A stretch of 64,000 nucleotides of DNA from CAZQGO01 sp964593065 (GCA_964593065.1 CAZQGO010000014.1:1-64000), one strand, 5' to 3'; positions 8,224-16,551 are shown, counted from the first letter of the stretch. The notes: generated from the sequence alone by a model not told the origin. Numbers and translations are program-made.

Positions 8224-9459
8224 CTAGGGTTCCAGGCGCACGGTCACGCCCAGCGCGACGCTGATCTCCTGTTGATCTTCGTGCGCCTGACTGGCGCGGT
8301 AATTGGTGAAGACGTACTTGCCCATCAGATCGAGCGACAATTCCCATGTGGGCCTGCAACCCAGCCCCAGCGTGGCCGTGTACTCGTCCGTGTTGTCCGA
8401 GGCGGACGCGTAAACATTGCGGACAAAAGCGGCCCCGCCGCGCAGGGCCCAGGCTTCCCCGGGGCGGAACTCCAGTCCGCCGTTCATTTTCAGGCCCGTG
8501 ACGGCCAGGTCCCGGTCATGATGTTCGCTGCTGTAACCGCCCTGCAGGGCCAGCTGCAGGCGTTGTTGGAAAAGCTGGAATCCCGCCCCGAAAGCGACCT
8601 CCTGGCGGAGTATTCCGTTGGCAGCCGGGCTGTTGCCCCCGGCGAAGGTCCGGGATTCCTGCCCGCTGCCCAGGGTGCTGTAATTGAGTCCCAACAGCAG
8701 GTCCGCGTCCGGGGCCAGGGCCACCCGGCCCCTGACCAGGGGCGCAAATCCCAGGAGATCCCGCGTGATCTTGTCTCCTCCGGCCGGCGAGGATTCGACA
8801 TGGCGGTAATCCGCCAGCAGTCCATACGTCCAGTTGGGATGATTGTTCACGGCCTGGATGGAAACAAAGGTTGCCGGCCCCTCGTTGTTTACCCCGCCTG
8901 CGGTAACATAGTTCAACAAAGGGTCGTCACCGGTTCGGCCGCCGTTTAAGCCCAGGGTGGTGGTCGAGCCCTCGAACAGCAGATCCGGCTTTTTCCATCC
9001 CGCGCTCAGGTCGATGCTCAATGATGCGCGGCCGGAGGTGCTGACGGAACCGCCCACCAGGGTTGATACGGCGAGCTCGGGCAGCAACCGGTAGGCGGCT
9101 CGTAAAGGCCACAATTGGAGGACTGATTTCTCGTTGAACCAGAGAATCAAAGCGGAATATTCCCCATTGCCGTCGAGGAATATTTTTTTATTTTGCGTTG
9201 TGCCGTCCAGATCGCTCTGTTGCTCCGCTCCCACCAGGAAATCCAGGCGGTTGGCATATTCAAGAAAGGCCAGACCGGCAGGATTTTTCAGGTTCAACAA
9301 ATTGATCTCCGTGGTCTCGTCCTCGATGGCGAGGTAGGCCCCGCCCATGCTCTCCACGCGCCAGCCGTAATTTCCCGGCCAAAACGAGGCCCGGGCCTGT
9401 GCGGCCGCGAGAACCGGGATGAGAATCACGGCAGCCAGAAAAACGCCGAAACGGTTCAT
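8224..9459 (-). CDS. Predicted outer-membrane beta-barrel protein, FadL/PorV-like size
   Basis: The 411-residue protein starts at MNRFGVFLAAVIL, preceded by AGGGGGAG, and has a signal peptide ending at about AQARA. The mature start, GGAYLAIEDETTEINLLN PAG, resembles the conserved N-terminal segment of FadL/TodX and PorV-type barrels, where a GGAxxA...N PAG pattern is common. The remainder is strand-rich and ends in ISVALGVTVRLEP. I infer an outer-membrane transporter or channel for hydrophobic compounds or an assembly factor, but no substrate is evident. It is the largest of three barrels in this part of the window. Confidence 0.75.
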   Translation of the reverse strand: MNRFGVFLAAVILIPVLAAAQARASFWPGNYGWRVESMGGAYLAIEDETTEINLLNLKNPAGLAFLEYANRLDFLVGAEQQSDLDGTTQNKKIFLDGNGEYSALILWFNEKSVLQLWPLRAAYRLLPELAVSTLVGGSVSTSGRASLSIDLSAGWKKPDLLFEGSTTTLGLNGGRTGDDPLLNYVTAGGVNNEGPATFVSIQAVNNHPNWTYGLLADYRHVESSPAGGDKITRDLLGFAPLVRGRVALAPDADLLLGLNYSTLGSGQESRTFAGGNSPAANGILRQEVAFGAGFQLFQQRLQLALQGGYSSEHHDRDLAVTGLKMNGGLEFRPGEAWALRGGAAFVRNVYASASDNTDEYTATLGLGCRPTWELSLDLMGKYVFTNYRASQAHEDQQEISVALGVTVRLEP

Positions 9460-9844
9460 GAGCTCCCCCTTTGCTTCCGGCATTATTTTCGGCCGGACTG
9501 AAGCAGGGGTAAAGACATATTTTCCCTTGTTAAGGCTGTCAGGAAAGTAAGCCGGCGTGCCCGCCGGCATGCCGGTTCGGGCTGAAAAACGGAAGTCGCA
9601 AGGCGAGAGGTGTTATGAGGTCACCCTCCCCTTCATCCCCTCCCCTCAAGGGAGGGGGAATAATATCTTACCCGCTTCGCGGCCTGAGGGTCGAAAGGCG
9701 AAAACAGAAAGTAAACAAGATTTTTAGTGCCTGGCACCTCACCCGATGCATATCCTGCCTGTTTTCCCGCAATCATTCCTCCCGTCCCCTGTCCAATACC
9801 AGTAGTGGCCGCAAGTCCAAGAATGGATTGGAAAGGGGCCGGAC
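9460..9844. other. Gene-free stretch between divergent genes, containing repeat
   Basis: Apart from the repeat at 9617-9740, nothing gene-like is present. The segment separates the barrel gene (minus) from the SseB-like gene (plus) and must contain both promoters. Confidence 0.45.
9617..9740. repeat. CCCTCCCC repeat followed by GTGCCTGGCAC motif
   Basis: It opens with CACCCTCCCCTTCATCCCC and CCCCTCAAGGGAGGGGG, nearly identical to the arm at 1050-1090. It continues with GTCGAAAGGCGA, also seen at 3345, and ends with the palindrome GTGCCTGGCAC after a T-run, also seen near 4045. The composite structure indicates a mobile or formerly mobile repeat family. Confidence 0.65.
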
Positions 9845-10243
9845 ATGACCTTCATCCCGGAGAACAGGCTGGAAGAATTCCTGGTCAAATGGAAAAACCA
9901 GGACTGCTGTCATTCCCATTTCTTGCGCGAATTCCTGGCGGCCGAGGTGTTTCTCATCCACTACGGGCCCGCGTACACGCCCCCGCGACCGGACCGGGCG
10001 GTCCAAGGACTCGAGCTTTCCCTGACCTTTACGGTCTTGGACGAGGTTCCCTGCATCCCCCTGTTCAGCTCCTTGGCGCGCCTGCAGGCCTTCACGCGGG
10101 AAAAATCCTCCCATTATTCCCTGAAGGCCCGGGATTTCCTCGGCCTGACATTGGGCGCGAACGTGTGCCTGAATCCCGGATCCGAATATCCGGTGCTGTT
10201 CCTGGCAGGGGAAATCGCGGATCTCCTGGCCGACGCGTATTGA
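9845..10243 (+). CDS. SseB N-terminal-domain protein
   Basis: This 132-residue protein matches the SseB N-terminal domain: VLDEVPCIPLFSSLARLQAF, then LKARDFLGLTLGANVCLNPGSEYPV and GEIADLLAD at the end. SseB was first linked to serine sensitivity in Escherichia coli. Related domains occur in cytoplasmic and type VII-secretion-associated proteins, and the biochemical role is unknown. It is cytoplasmic, with no signal. The ORF6N gene begins 19 bases downstream with its own GGAGG, so the two may share a transcript. Confidence 0.75.
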   Translation: MTFIPENRLEEFLVKWKNQDCCHSHFLREFLAAEVFLIHYGPAYTPPRPDRAVQGLELSLTFTVLDEVPCIPLFSSLARLQAFTREKSSHYSLKARDFLGLTLGANVCLNPGSEYPVLFLAGEIADLLADAY

Positions 10244-10262
10244 CCCCGTCCCGGAGGAGAAC

Positions 10263-10410
10263 ATGGCCAAAACGCGGCAGGACCACTTGCCCCACGAGCT
10301 AATTGAAAAAAAGATATTTATACTTCGCGGGGAGAAAGTGATGTTGGATAGGGACTTGGCGGAGCTGTACGGGGTGGCTGTCAAAGTTCTAAACCAGGCT
10401 GTGCGAAGGA
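10263..10410 (+). CDS. ORF6N-domain protein, truncated by assembly gap
   Basis: Forty-nine residues are readable before the run of N. ELIEKKIFILRGEKVMLDRD followed by LAELYGVAVKVLNQAVRR is the start of the ORF6N domain, a DNA-binding module of phage antirepressors that also occurs in many free-standing bacterial genes. The start follows CGGAGGAGA. The rest of the gene, usually 150-250 residues, is hidden by the gap or misassembled. Standalone ORF6N genes are common as mobile or defence-island passengers; no other phage gene is visible here. Confidence 0.85.
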
Positions 10411-10510
10411 NNNNNNNNNNNNNNNNNNNNNNNNNNNNNNNNNNNNNNNNNNNNNNNNNNNNNNNNNNNNNNNNNNNNNNNNNNNNNNNNNNNNNNNNNN
10501 NNNNNNNNNN
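10411..10510. other. Assembly gap of 100 undetermined bases
   Basis: A run of exactly 100 N, a conventional scaffolding gap of unknown true length. It cuts the ORF6N gene, whose remaining domain and stop are not visible on the far side, so the missing stretch is probably longer than 100 bases. Confidence 0.95.
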
Positions 10511-10520
10511 CCGCCGAAAT

Positions 10521-10543
10521 AGGGGCGGCCGACCGGTCGCCCC
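10521..10543 (-). terminator. Hairpin after OmpA-family gene
   Basis: AGGGGCG and CGCCCCT form the outer stem around GCCGACCGGT. It lies three bases past the OmpA-family stop on the minus strand. No T-run follows, so it may stabilise the 3' end or be a small repeat instead of an intrinsic terminator. Confidence 0.4.
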
Positions 10544-10546
10544 TGC

Positions 10547-11827
10547 CTAGATCTTCTCCACCAAATCCACCCGGCGGTTCTGGGCCTTGCCCTCCTGGGA
10601 ATGGTTGGAGTCCACGGGACACAGGGGCCCGACCCCCCTGGGCGTCAGACGCTTGGAATTGATCTTGTACTTCGTGGTCAGCTCCTTGACCACCGATGCG
10701 GCGCGGGCCTCGGACAGGGCCATGTTGGCCTGTTCCTTCCCCACCATGTCCGTATGGCCGATCACGTAGATGTTCAGCTTCGGGTCCTTGTGCAGCAGCT
10801 TGGTGATTTCCTGGAACGCCGGTTCGGACGAGGGTTTGAGCGTGGCCTTGCCGGTGTCGAAATGGATGCCGTACACCGCCACGTGCCCGGTATTCCGGAT
10901 ATCGTCCAGCATGGCCTGCGCGTCCGCGGTCACCTCCTGCTCCATCTTGCCCTGCTCCACGATCACCAGGCGGTAGGCGCGGTCCCCGTAGGGCGTGGAC
11001 ACCTGCAGCCAGATGGGACGGCCGTCGGCCACGGCCCGCAGGGTGGCGGAACCATTGTCCTCCCGGAGCACTTCGCCGCCGATCTTTTTGATGGCCTGGG
11101 TGTAGTTACGCACCTTCTGCAGGGACGACATGGTCTGCGCGCCCTTTTGCTGTTTGTAGGTGATCTCGAATTTACGGCCCTCCACCGTCTCCGTGCCCTT
11201 GGCGGTCTTGAACTCATGCTTGCCGAACTCGATGTCCTGGTAGGACGAGATGTAGAAATCCGGAATGCGGGAGACCAGGGGGTGGTCCTTGCTGCCGGGC
11301 TGGTCCGGTTTCCTGTCCGTCACCGCATAGTTCGGCTTCGGGGCCGCGGCGTCCAAGGCCCCGGCGTGCGCCACCACGTCCTGCCGCATGGGCCCCTTTT
11401 CCACGATGACCAGCAGGTAGCTGTTGGCGCCATAGGGGTTGGAGACCCGGGCGTAGATCTCCCGTTTGCCTTTTTGGATCTTCATGGAAGCGGAACCGCC
11501 GTCCTCCTTCAGAACTTCGCCGCCGATCTTGCGGATCGCCTGGGTGTAATTGCGAACTTTTTGCACACTGGACATTTCTTTCTGGCCCTTTTGCTGTTTG
11601 TAGGTGATCGCGTACTTGCGGCCCTCGACCGTGACCTCGCCTGTGGCGGTGGGAAAAGCCTCCTGGTCGAATTCGATATCCTTGTAGCTCGAGATGTAAA
11701 ACCCGGGGATTCTGGAAAACAGGGGATGATCCTGGCTGCCGGGCTTGTCGCCCTGCGCGGCCCAGGCCGCGCCTGGGATCAGGCCCGCCAGGATGACTGC
11801 CAGCAAGACGGTGTGCAATGGTTTCAT
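10547..11827 (-). CDS. OmpA-family outer-membrane protein with duplicated N-terminal domain
   Basis: The 426-residue protein starts at MKPLHTVLL, after GGGAGGGT, with a signal peptide ending AAWA. Residues of about 20-150 and 165-295 are two copies of one domain: DHPLFSRIPGFYISSYKDIEF matches DHPLVSRIPDFYISSYQDIEF, and the copies continue in parallel through QKVRNYTQAIRKIGGEVL. This unit resembles DUF4892. The last 110 residues are an OmpA C-terminal peptidoglycan-binding domain (YVIGHTDMVG and NRRVDLVEKI). The protein probably sits in the periplasm or outer membrane and tethers its tandem domains to peptidoglycan. No beta-barrel is evident. Confidence 0.9.
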   Translation of the reverse strand: MKPLHTVLLAVILAGLIPGAAWAAQGDKPGSQDHPLFSRIPGFYISSYKDIEFDQEAFPTATGEVTVEGRKYAITYKQQKGQKEMSSVQKVRNYTQAIRKIGGEVLKEDGGSASMKIQKGKREIYARVSNPYGANSYLLVIVEKGPMRQDVVAHAGALDAAAPKPNYAVTDRKPDQPGSKDHPLVSRIPDFYISSYQDIEFGKHEFKTAKGTETVEGRKFEITYKQQKGAQTMSSLQKVRNYTQAIKKIGGEVLREDNGSATLRAVADGRPIWLQVSTPYGDRAYRLVIVEQGKMEQEVTADAQAMLDDIRNTGHVAVYGIHFDTGKATLKPSSEPAFQEITKLLHKDPKLNIYVIGHTDMVGKEQANMALSEARAASVVKELTTKYKINSKRLTPRGVGPLCPVDSNHSQEGKAQNRRVDLVEKI

Positions 11828-12061
11828 GGTACCCTCCCGGAGGTTGAATAGCCCCAAGTTAGCACGAAATTAAAATCGGATTCAAGTATTATTGATTTGT
11901 CTTGCCTGGCGGAAATACCCTGCCCGAGGTGCGCGCCGGGCATCGAGAAGCGAGAAGCGATCTGATGAAAATCCCGATCCGGGCTTCGGCCGGGTCCTTC
12001 CCGCGAAGGCAGCGGCAACCCGGCCGGGAGCGGGTGACGGAAACGCCCGCACCCGGCGTTC

Positions 12062-13183
12062 CTACGGTCCGGGCGTCGGCGCCGCGGGAGGCGCGGTCGG
12101 CAGAGTCAGGACCCAGATCTGCGGGTGGTGGGGCAGGCGTCGGACGCCATCCACCGCGGCCACCTGCAGGGCGATGCGGGTGCCGCTGCGGTCCCAGTCG
12201 TAATCCGAGACCAGGTAGCGCCTGCCCGGTTTGGCGCCGGCATTGAACGCGGTGGCCTGCCAGATCGCATCCCCCTGTTGCAGGTACAGTTCGGTCCGCA
12301 AGGTTGCGGCCGTGGAGGCCGGCGCTTGCCAGGCCGGATCCACACGGCTGGAAATGAAAGAATACCACGCGCCGCCGGGAGAATAAACGCCGTGTTCGTC
12401 CCAGGTCTTGGGGCTGTTGACCCGGTCGACCACTTCCGATCCGTCCAGGGCGCAGGTGTAGCAATCGTCCACGTAGGCCAGGCCGCCGGGCGTATGGGAG
12501 TACATGAGCAGGCCGTGCCGGAATCCATGCGTCTCGTAGAAGCCCCGGTCCCGCGCCGGGCCGGCGCCGAACAGGACGCGGTGGTTGGACAGGATGTCCG
12601 TTCCGTGCGCGTTCAGGTCCACCTCCGCCAGGTGGATCTGCCACCCGGCCCAGGGGTTCTCTCCGCCCGGCGTGGCCCAGCGCGGGTAGCGGACCTTGCC
12701 GGTGGCGATGCGCTCGGCAAAGACCAGCCGCTTGCCGTCCTCGGAAAAATGCGGGTGCAGGGCCGCATGCTCGGGAGGCGATACCCAAATGCGTTCGGCC
12801 CCGGTGCCGTCGCGCCGGATGAGCCACAGGTCGTTGTTGATGCCCCAGGACATGTGGTTGAAGCGCCTGTGCTGGCTGTGGGCGTTCTCGGCCTGGAACA
12901 CGATGTGTTCGCCGTCCGGGTGCCAGGCCGGCTGGCCCACGAACCCCCGGGGCACGACGGTGTTGCCGCCGGTCACGGGCGCGATCTGCGAGCCGTCGGG
13001 GCGCATGGTGAAGATCTCGGTGTCCTGGGTCGCCTCGTCCACCACGGCGTCGTAGGCGATGAGCTCGTGCGCCGCGGGGCCGCGGTACCAGTCCACGCGC
13101 CCGCCGTCGGGTTGGATCAGGGCCGCGTGCGTGTTGCTCAAGGCGCCGGCCAACACCGTCGCGGTCAAAGCCAAGGCCAGCAT
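12062..13183 (-). CDS. Exported PD40/TolB-like beta-propeller protein
   Basis: The 373-residue product has a signal peptide (MLALALTATVLAGALSNTHA) and PD40 blades: DTEIFTMRPDGSQIAPVTGG, PAWHPDGEHIVFQAEN, NDLWLIRRDGTG and HFSEDGKRLVFAER. It is a distant paralogue of the lipoprotein at 4278-5480, sharing the order of a HG/NNDLWL blade followed by a display-type segment (DIYTYDLDAG there, DDCYTCALDGSE here). It lies 38 bases after a predicted barrel gene on the same strand, so the two may be co-transcribed. The role is unknown, but both propellers probably work in the periplasm. Confidence 0.8.
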   Translation of the reverse strand: MLALALTATVLAGALSNTHAALIQPDGGRVDWYRGPAAHELIAYDAVVDEATQDTEIFTMRPDGSQIAPVTGGNTVVPRGFVGQPAWHPDGEHIVFQAENAHSQHRRFNHMSWGINNDLWLIRRDGTGAERIWVSPPEHAALHPHFSEDGKRLVFAERIATGKVRYPRWATPGGENPWAGWQIHLAEVDLNAHGTDILSNHRVLFGAGPARDRGFYETHGFRHGLLMYSHTPGGLAYVDDCYTCALDGSEVVDRVNSPKTWDEHGVYSPGGAWYSFISSRVDPAWQAPASTAATLRTELYLQQGDAIWQATAFNAGAKPGRRYLVSDYDWDRSGTRIALQVAAVDGVRRLPHHPQIWVLTLPTAPPAAPTPGP

Positions 13184-13221
13184 GGGAGTGTCCCCCTCCT
13201 TTGAAATGAAATATTATGGGT

Positions 13222-13971
13222 TTACAACCAGAACTTGATCCCGCCCTGGAAGAAGACCCCGCCGTAATCCAGGCTGAAATCCGAGCCGTCCGTGTTTTTC
13301 AGGACCTCCCGCCTGCCGTCGCTCCAGATGCCCGTCACCTTTCCCACGCGGGCGTAGCGGTAGCCGATTTCGCCGGCGGCGGACAGCCAGTCGAAGAGGA
13401 ACAGGTCCGCGCCGCCGGAAATTTTTCCGCCCAGGGTCCCGCCCTCGTAATCCAGACTTTCGAGGGTGGTCATGGAGGGCAGGAGGAGATGGCGCACCTT
13501 GTAGACCTCGTGGGCGTTCCGGAGTCGGAGATAAAAAATTTCCGCCCCGGCGTTGAAGACCAGGGAGCCGGCCCGGGGCCAGAGGTATTTGGCCGTCACC
13601 CCGTAGGCTTCCGCGTCCAGGTAAATGCCGTAGACCCGGTCCGGATAGAGATAGGAGCCGATGCGCAGCTCCGTGGCCGGAAAGAGAAGTTCGTAGCGGA
13701 GGCCGAGGAGGACTCGGCCGGTCAGGCCGTATTCCGCCCCCAGCGCCAGGACCGGCGCGGTCTGCACCTCGCCCAGGGCCGCGTTGGGCTCGCGGGTGAT
13801 GAACCCGCTTTCCTGGTCGCGGAGCAGGCGGTTGAGGTCGGACAACCACATCTGGGCGATCTGGCCGTATACGCTGAGAACCACGCGCCCCTGAATGTCG
13901 CGGGCGCAGGCGAGGGAAGGCAGGGCGAGCAGGCAGAGCAGCAGGATTCCGCGGCGGATCGCAGGTTTCAT
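13222..13971 (-). CDS. Predicted outer-membrane beta-barrel protein
   Basis: The 249-residue protein starts at MKPAIRRGILLL with GGGAG nine bases upstream and a signal peptide ending ACA. The mature part is built of amphipathic strands, such as LGLRYELLFPATELRIGSY, VYGIYLDAEAYGVTAKYLW and AAGEIGYRYARVGKVTGIW, and ends in a terminal strand finishing with FW L, close to the usual barrel signal. A long upstream extension of the frame has no protein character and is rejected. It sits upstream of the PD40 propeller gene in the same direction. Confidence 0.75.
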   Translation of the reverse strand: MKPAIRRGILLLCLLALPSLACARDIQGRVVLSVYGQIAQMWLSDLNRLLRDQESGFITREPNAALGEVQTAPVLALGAEYGLTGRVLLGLRYELLFPATELRIGSYLYPDRVYGIYLDAEAYGVTAKYLWPRAGSLVFNAGAEIFYLRLRNAHEVYKVRHLLLPSMTTLESLDYEGGTLGGKISGGADLFLFDWLSAAGEIGYRYARVGKVTGIWSDGRREVLKNTDGSDFSLDYGGVFFQGGIKFWL

Positions 13972-14160
13972 GGAGGGCAACTCCCGGAGTCGGCGGTTGG
14001 CAATATTGTATACCCGCATGGGGCGGCAAGTGAAACGCTTTTCTCCCCGCATATCAATTTGCCAAAATCTCCGTTCCAGACAATTATGGTTCGCAGGCCG
14101 CGTCGCACTGCGGCCGTCCCGCCGGCGACCGCGGCGGGTAATCGCTCCGAGGAGGAAAAC

Positions 14161-14418
14161 ATGAAAAAGTGCGTGGCGGTCTTGGCCGGCCTGGGCCGGC
14201 TGCTGGTTTGCGGCTGCGCGAACATCAACCTGTCCGGAACCGGGAACATCGGGGACGCGAGCGTGGGAGCCCATATCAATCCCTTGAGCGGGGATGTGGG
14301 CGTGAACGCCGGCGCTTTCAAAACCATCAAGGCCGGCGGCGTCGAAACCACGGTTCACACGTCCAGCGACGGCCATAACCTGAACGTGGACACGGATGTC
14401 CAGGCCGACGAAGAGTAA
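14161..14418 (+). CDS. Small predicted lipoprotein
   Basis: An 85-residue product begins MKKCVAVLAGLG after GAGGAGG and has a lipobox (LLVCGC). The mature part is rich in Gly, Asn, Asp and Thr (INLSGTGNIGDASVGAHIN) and ends acidic (DVQADEE). No family is recognisable. It is divergent from the barrel gene at 13222 and is followed by a strong hairpin. Confidence 0.7.
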   Translation: MKKCVAVLAGLGRLLVCGCANINLSGTGNIGDASVGAHINPLSGDVGVNAGAFKTIKAGGVETTVHTSSDGHNLNVDTDVQADEE

Positions 14419-14456
14419 AGCCCTCCAAAGCCGCCGGTTTTTCACCCGATAAGAAA

Positions 14457-14487
14457 ACTCCCTCCCCGTTTTTAGCGGGGAGGGAGT
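14457..14487. terminator. Bidirectional terminator hairpin
   Basis: ACTCCCTCCCCG and CGGGGAGGGAGT form a perfect 12-base stem around TTTTTAG. It lies between the convergent ends of the small lipoprotein and the WXXGXW-repeat gene. The arms resemble the CCCTCCCC repeats of the first 10 kb. Confidence 0.7.
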
Positions 14488-14510
14488 GGATTGAAAGGCG
14501 CGCGGAACGC

Positions 14511-16100
14511 TTACAATTTTTTCAGGCCGCCCTGGCCTTTGCCCTTGGCGGGGGATTCGTCCGGCTGCGATTTCTTGGAACCGCCTTTTTCCTGCTGCTG
14601 GTACTTTTCCCGCTGTTGCTTGAGCGAACCGGCCTGGGAGCCGGAGGAAGTGCCGGATTTTTCCTTCTCGTAGGAGGACGATTTCTCCATCCGGCGCGAG
14701 CCCGTTTCCTGGTCTTGTTCCTTGCTCTGGACCTTTTCCTTCTCCTTCACCCGGACCTTGCCGTTCTTGTCCTTTTCCTGGTATTGATACTTGTACTTGT
14801 ACTGAGACTTGCCTTTTCCCTGGTCTCCCGAGTCGCTTTCCTCTTCCTGTCCCTCTTCCTGATCCTGCTCTTCCACTTCGCCTTTGGCCTTCCCCTTGCC
14901 CTTGGCGGCTTGTTCGCGGGCCTTTTTGTATCGGTCTTGGGCCCGGCTCTCCTTGCCCTTGGAGCTCTTGCCCGGCTTTTCCGGCACGGTTGCGGACCCT
15001 TCGTCTTCCCCGGCTTCCTCGCCGCGCCCAGGGCCCCGTTGGATCACCTGGCCCCGCGACTGCCGGTACTTCTCCTCGGCATCCTTGCGGACCTGCCCCG
15101 GCGGCACCTTGGGCACAACCCGGCCCTTGGACTCCGGTGTGAAGGCGATCGGCTTGGCCCCGGATTCCGTCTTCCCGGATTCGCGCTCCTGGCGGTAATT
15201 TTTCAGCTGTTCCGCCTCGTCGGTGCCCTCACGGTCCCGCCGGTAGGCGTCCACCTGCTTTTTCTCCTCCTGTTGCCGCTGCTTTTTCTCCCATTGCCAG
15301 GGGACCCAGCGGTTCTTCGTATCGTAATGCCCCGGGACCGGCACGGCGTCGTCCTCGATTTTCTCCAGGCGCCCCGGCGTGTACTTGCCGTGGGCATCCC
15401 AGTTCCCCGGAACCCAGCGGTGTCCGGGGGCAGCGGCCTGCCATTGGCCCGGCACCCAGCGGCCCAGGCCGTTATAGTAGCCGGGGATCCACGCGTAGCC
15501 GGAGCGCTGCTGGGGCCGCCAATATCCCTGTTTCCACTGGCCGTTGGGCTGCCAGAATCCAGGAACCCAGCTCCGTCCCGGCTTCGGCTTGGCCTGCGGC
15601 TGCCAGTATCCCTCTTCCCATTCTCCCCACTTGTTCCAGTGGCCGTGGACCCACGCGTACCCCGTGCGGCGGGCCGGCCGCCAATGACCCTGGATCCAAT
15701 AGCGCCCGGCCCAGTGGCCGGGAACCCAGACCCATTGGGAGCCGCGGTTCTTCACGGGCTTCCAATAACCCGGAAGGTAATAGTCTCCGTCCCAGCCGCC
15801 GTTCACCCACACGAATCCGGGACGGACCCGCAGGCGCCAAAATCCCGGTACCGCAATGTCGGCTTGCAGGGCGAAGGTATCCACCCAGAGGTAGGCGGAG
15901 CCGGGGTTGGACGTGTCGGCCGGCAAAATGAGCGGAGTGTTGGCGTCGTAGGCCACGTCCGCCACATCCTCCTCCGGGGATAGGACGTAGGGCTGGTCTC
16001 CCGGATACACGGTTTGGGGTCTTTCCTGCACGACGTATCTCACGTGACAGCCCGTCAGGCCCAGCAAAAACACACCCGCTGCCATCCATCTCATCCACAT
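14511..16100 (-). CDS. WXXGXW-repeat lipoprotein with long charged tail
   Basis: The 529-residue protein has a lipobox (LLGLTGC) near residue 18. Residues of about 84-275 are a run of WXXGXW/YXWGXW repeats, for example WVWVPGHWAGRYWIQGHW, YAWVHGHWNKWG and SWVPGFWQPNGQWKQGYW. Repeats of this kind occur in envelope lipoproteins of several Gram-negative groups and are thought to form sugar-binding or structural beta units. Residues of about 280-529 are a low-complexity Lys/Glu/Gln/Ser/Gly tail that is probably disordered and may span the periplasm. The function is unknown. Confidence 0.85.
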   Translation of the reverse strand: MWMRWMAAGVFLLGLTGCHVRYVVQERPQTVYPGDQPYVLSPEEDVADVAYDANTPLILPADTSNPGSAYLWVDTFALQADIAVPGFWRLRVRPGFVWVNGGWDGDYYLPGYWKPVKNRGSQWVWVPGHWAGRYWIQGHWRPARRTGYAWVHGHWNKWGEWEEGYWQPQAKPKPGRSWVPGFWQPNGQWKQGYWRPQQRSGYAWIPGYYNGLGRWVPGQWQAAAPGHRWVPGNWDAHGKYTPGRLEKIEDDAVPVPGHYDTKNRWVPWQWEKKQRQQEEKKQVDAYRRDREGTDEAEQLKNYRQERESGKTESGAKPIAFTPESKGRVVPKVPPGQVRKDAEEKYRQSRGQVIQRGPGRGEEAGEDEGSATVPEKPGKSSKGKESRAQDRYKKAREQAAKGKGKAKGEVEEQDQEEGQEEESDSGDQGKGKSQYKYKYQYQEKDKNGKVRVKEKEKVQSKEQDQETGSRRMEKSSSYEKEKSGTSSGSQAGSLKQQREKYQQQEKGGSKKSQPDESPAKGKGQGGLKKL

Positions 16101-16155
16101 GGTGGGATATCCTCCTCAGCCGGGGAAGCGGCCGGCGCCAGCTTTGAAAACAGGC

Positions 16156-16551
16156 CTACTGGTACTGGAAAACCTTGATCAGGTAGTTATCTCCGGTGAG
16201 CATGCCGAACAAATACACTTTTCCGAAGGTCCAGGACACGGCGCACGTGCGCGAACTGGCCACGGCGTCCTGCCAGCCGTCGGACATGAGCGTCCAGATG
16301 TCCGGGGAGGAACTTAAGGACCAGTACGCCTCCACGAAGGTGTCCGCGCGCCGGTTGAGGATCTCCGGCACCTCGATCTCGAAATCACCGTCCGAGGCCA
16401 GGGTGCCGGTGTATTCATGCAACAGTGCGACGCCCGGAGTCCCGGGCTGCCCGGCGGGGCCGGTGGGCCCCATGGGGCCTTCCTTGCCCGTGCAGCTGCT
16501 CAGCAGTGCCACCGCCGTCACCATGGCGGTGTAGAAAAATAATTTGCGCAT
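16156..16551 (-). CDS. Lipoprotein with short collagen-like segment
   Basis: The 131-residue product starts at MRKLFFYTAMV, chosen for the AGGGGGAAG upstream and the lipobox ALLSSCTG. Directly after the lipidated cysteine are six uninterrupted G-X-Y triplets (GKEGPMGPTGPAGQPGTPG), followed by an apparently globular domain of about 90 residues with no recognised family. Short collagen-like stalks usually lift a domain off the membrane surface or drive trimer formation. The gene lies 55 bases downstream, in the same direction, of nothing obvious and just after the WXXGXW gene start region, and it has its own upstream gap. Confidence 0.75.
   Translation of the reverse strand: MRKLFFYTAMVTAVALLSSCTGKEGPMGPTGPAGQPGTPGVALLHEYTGTLASDGDFEIEVPEILNRRADTFVEAYWSLSSSPDIWTLMSDGWQDAVASSRTCAVSWTFGKVYLFGMLTGDNYLIKVFQYQ

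Noticed and set aside
13972..14445. Upstream extension of the barrel gene frame (to 14445)
   Set aside because: It overlaps the small lipoprotein on the other strand and places the signal peptide far from the start.
14457..14487. Hairpin as another copy of the CCCTCCCC mobile repeat
   Set aside because: Although the arms look similar, the perfect short stem between two convergent genes fits a terminator better.
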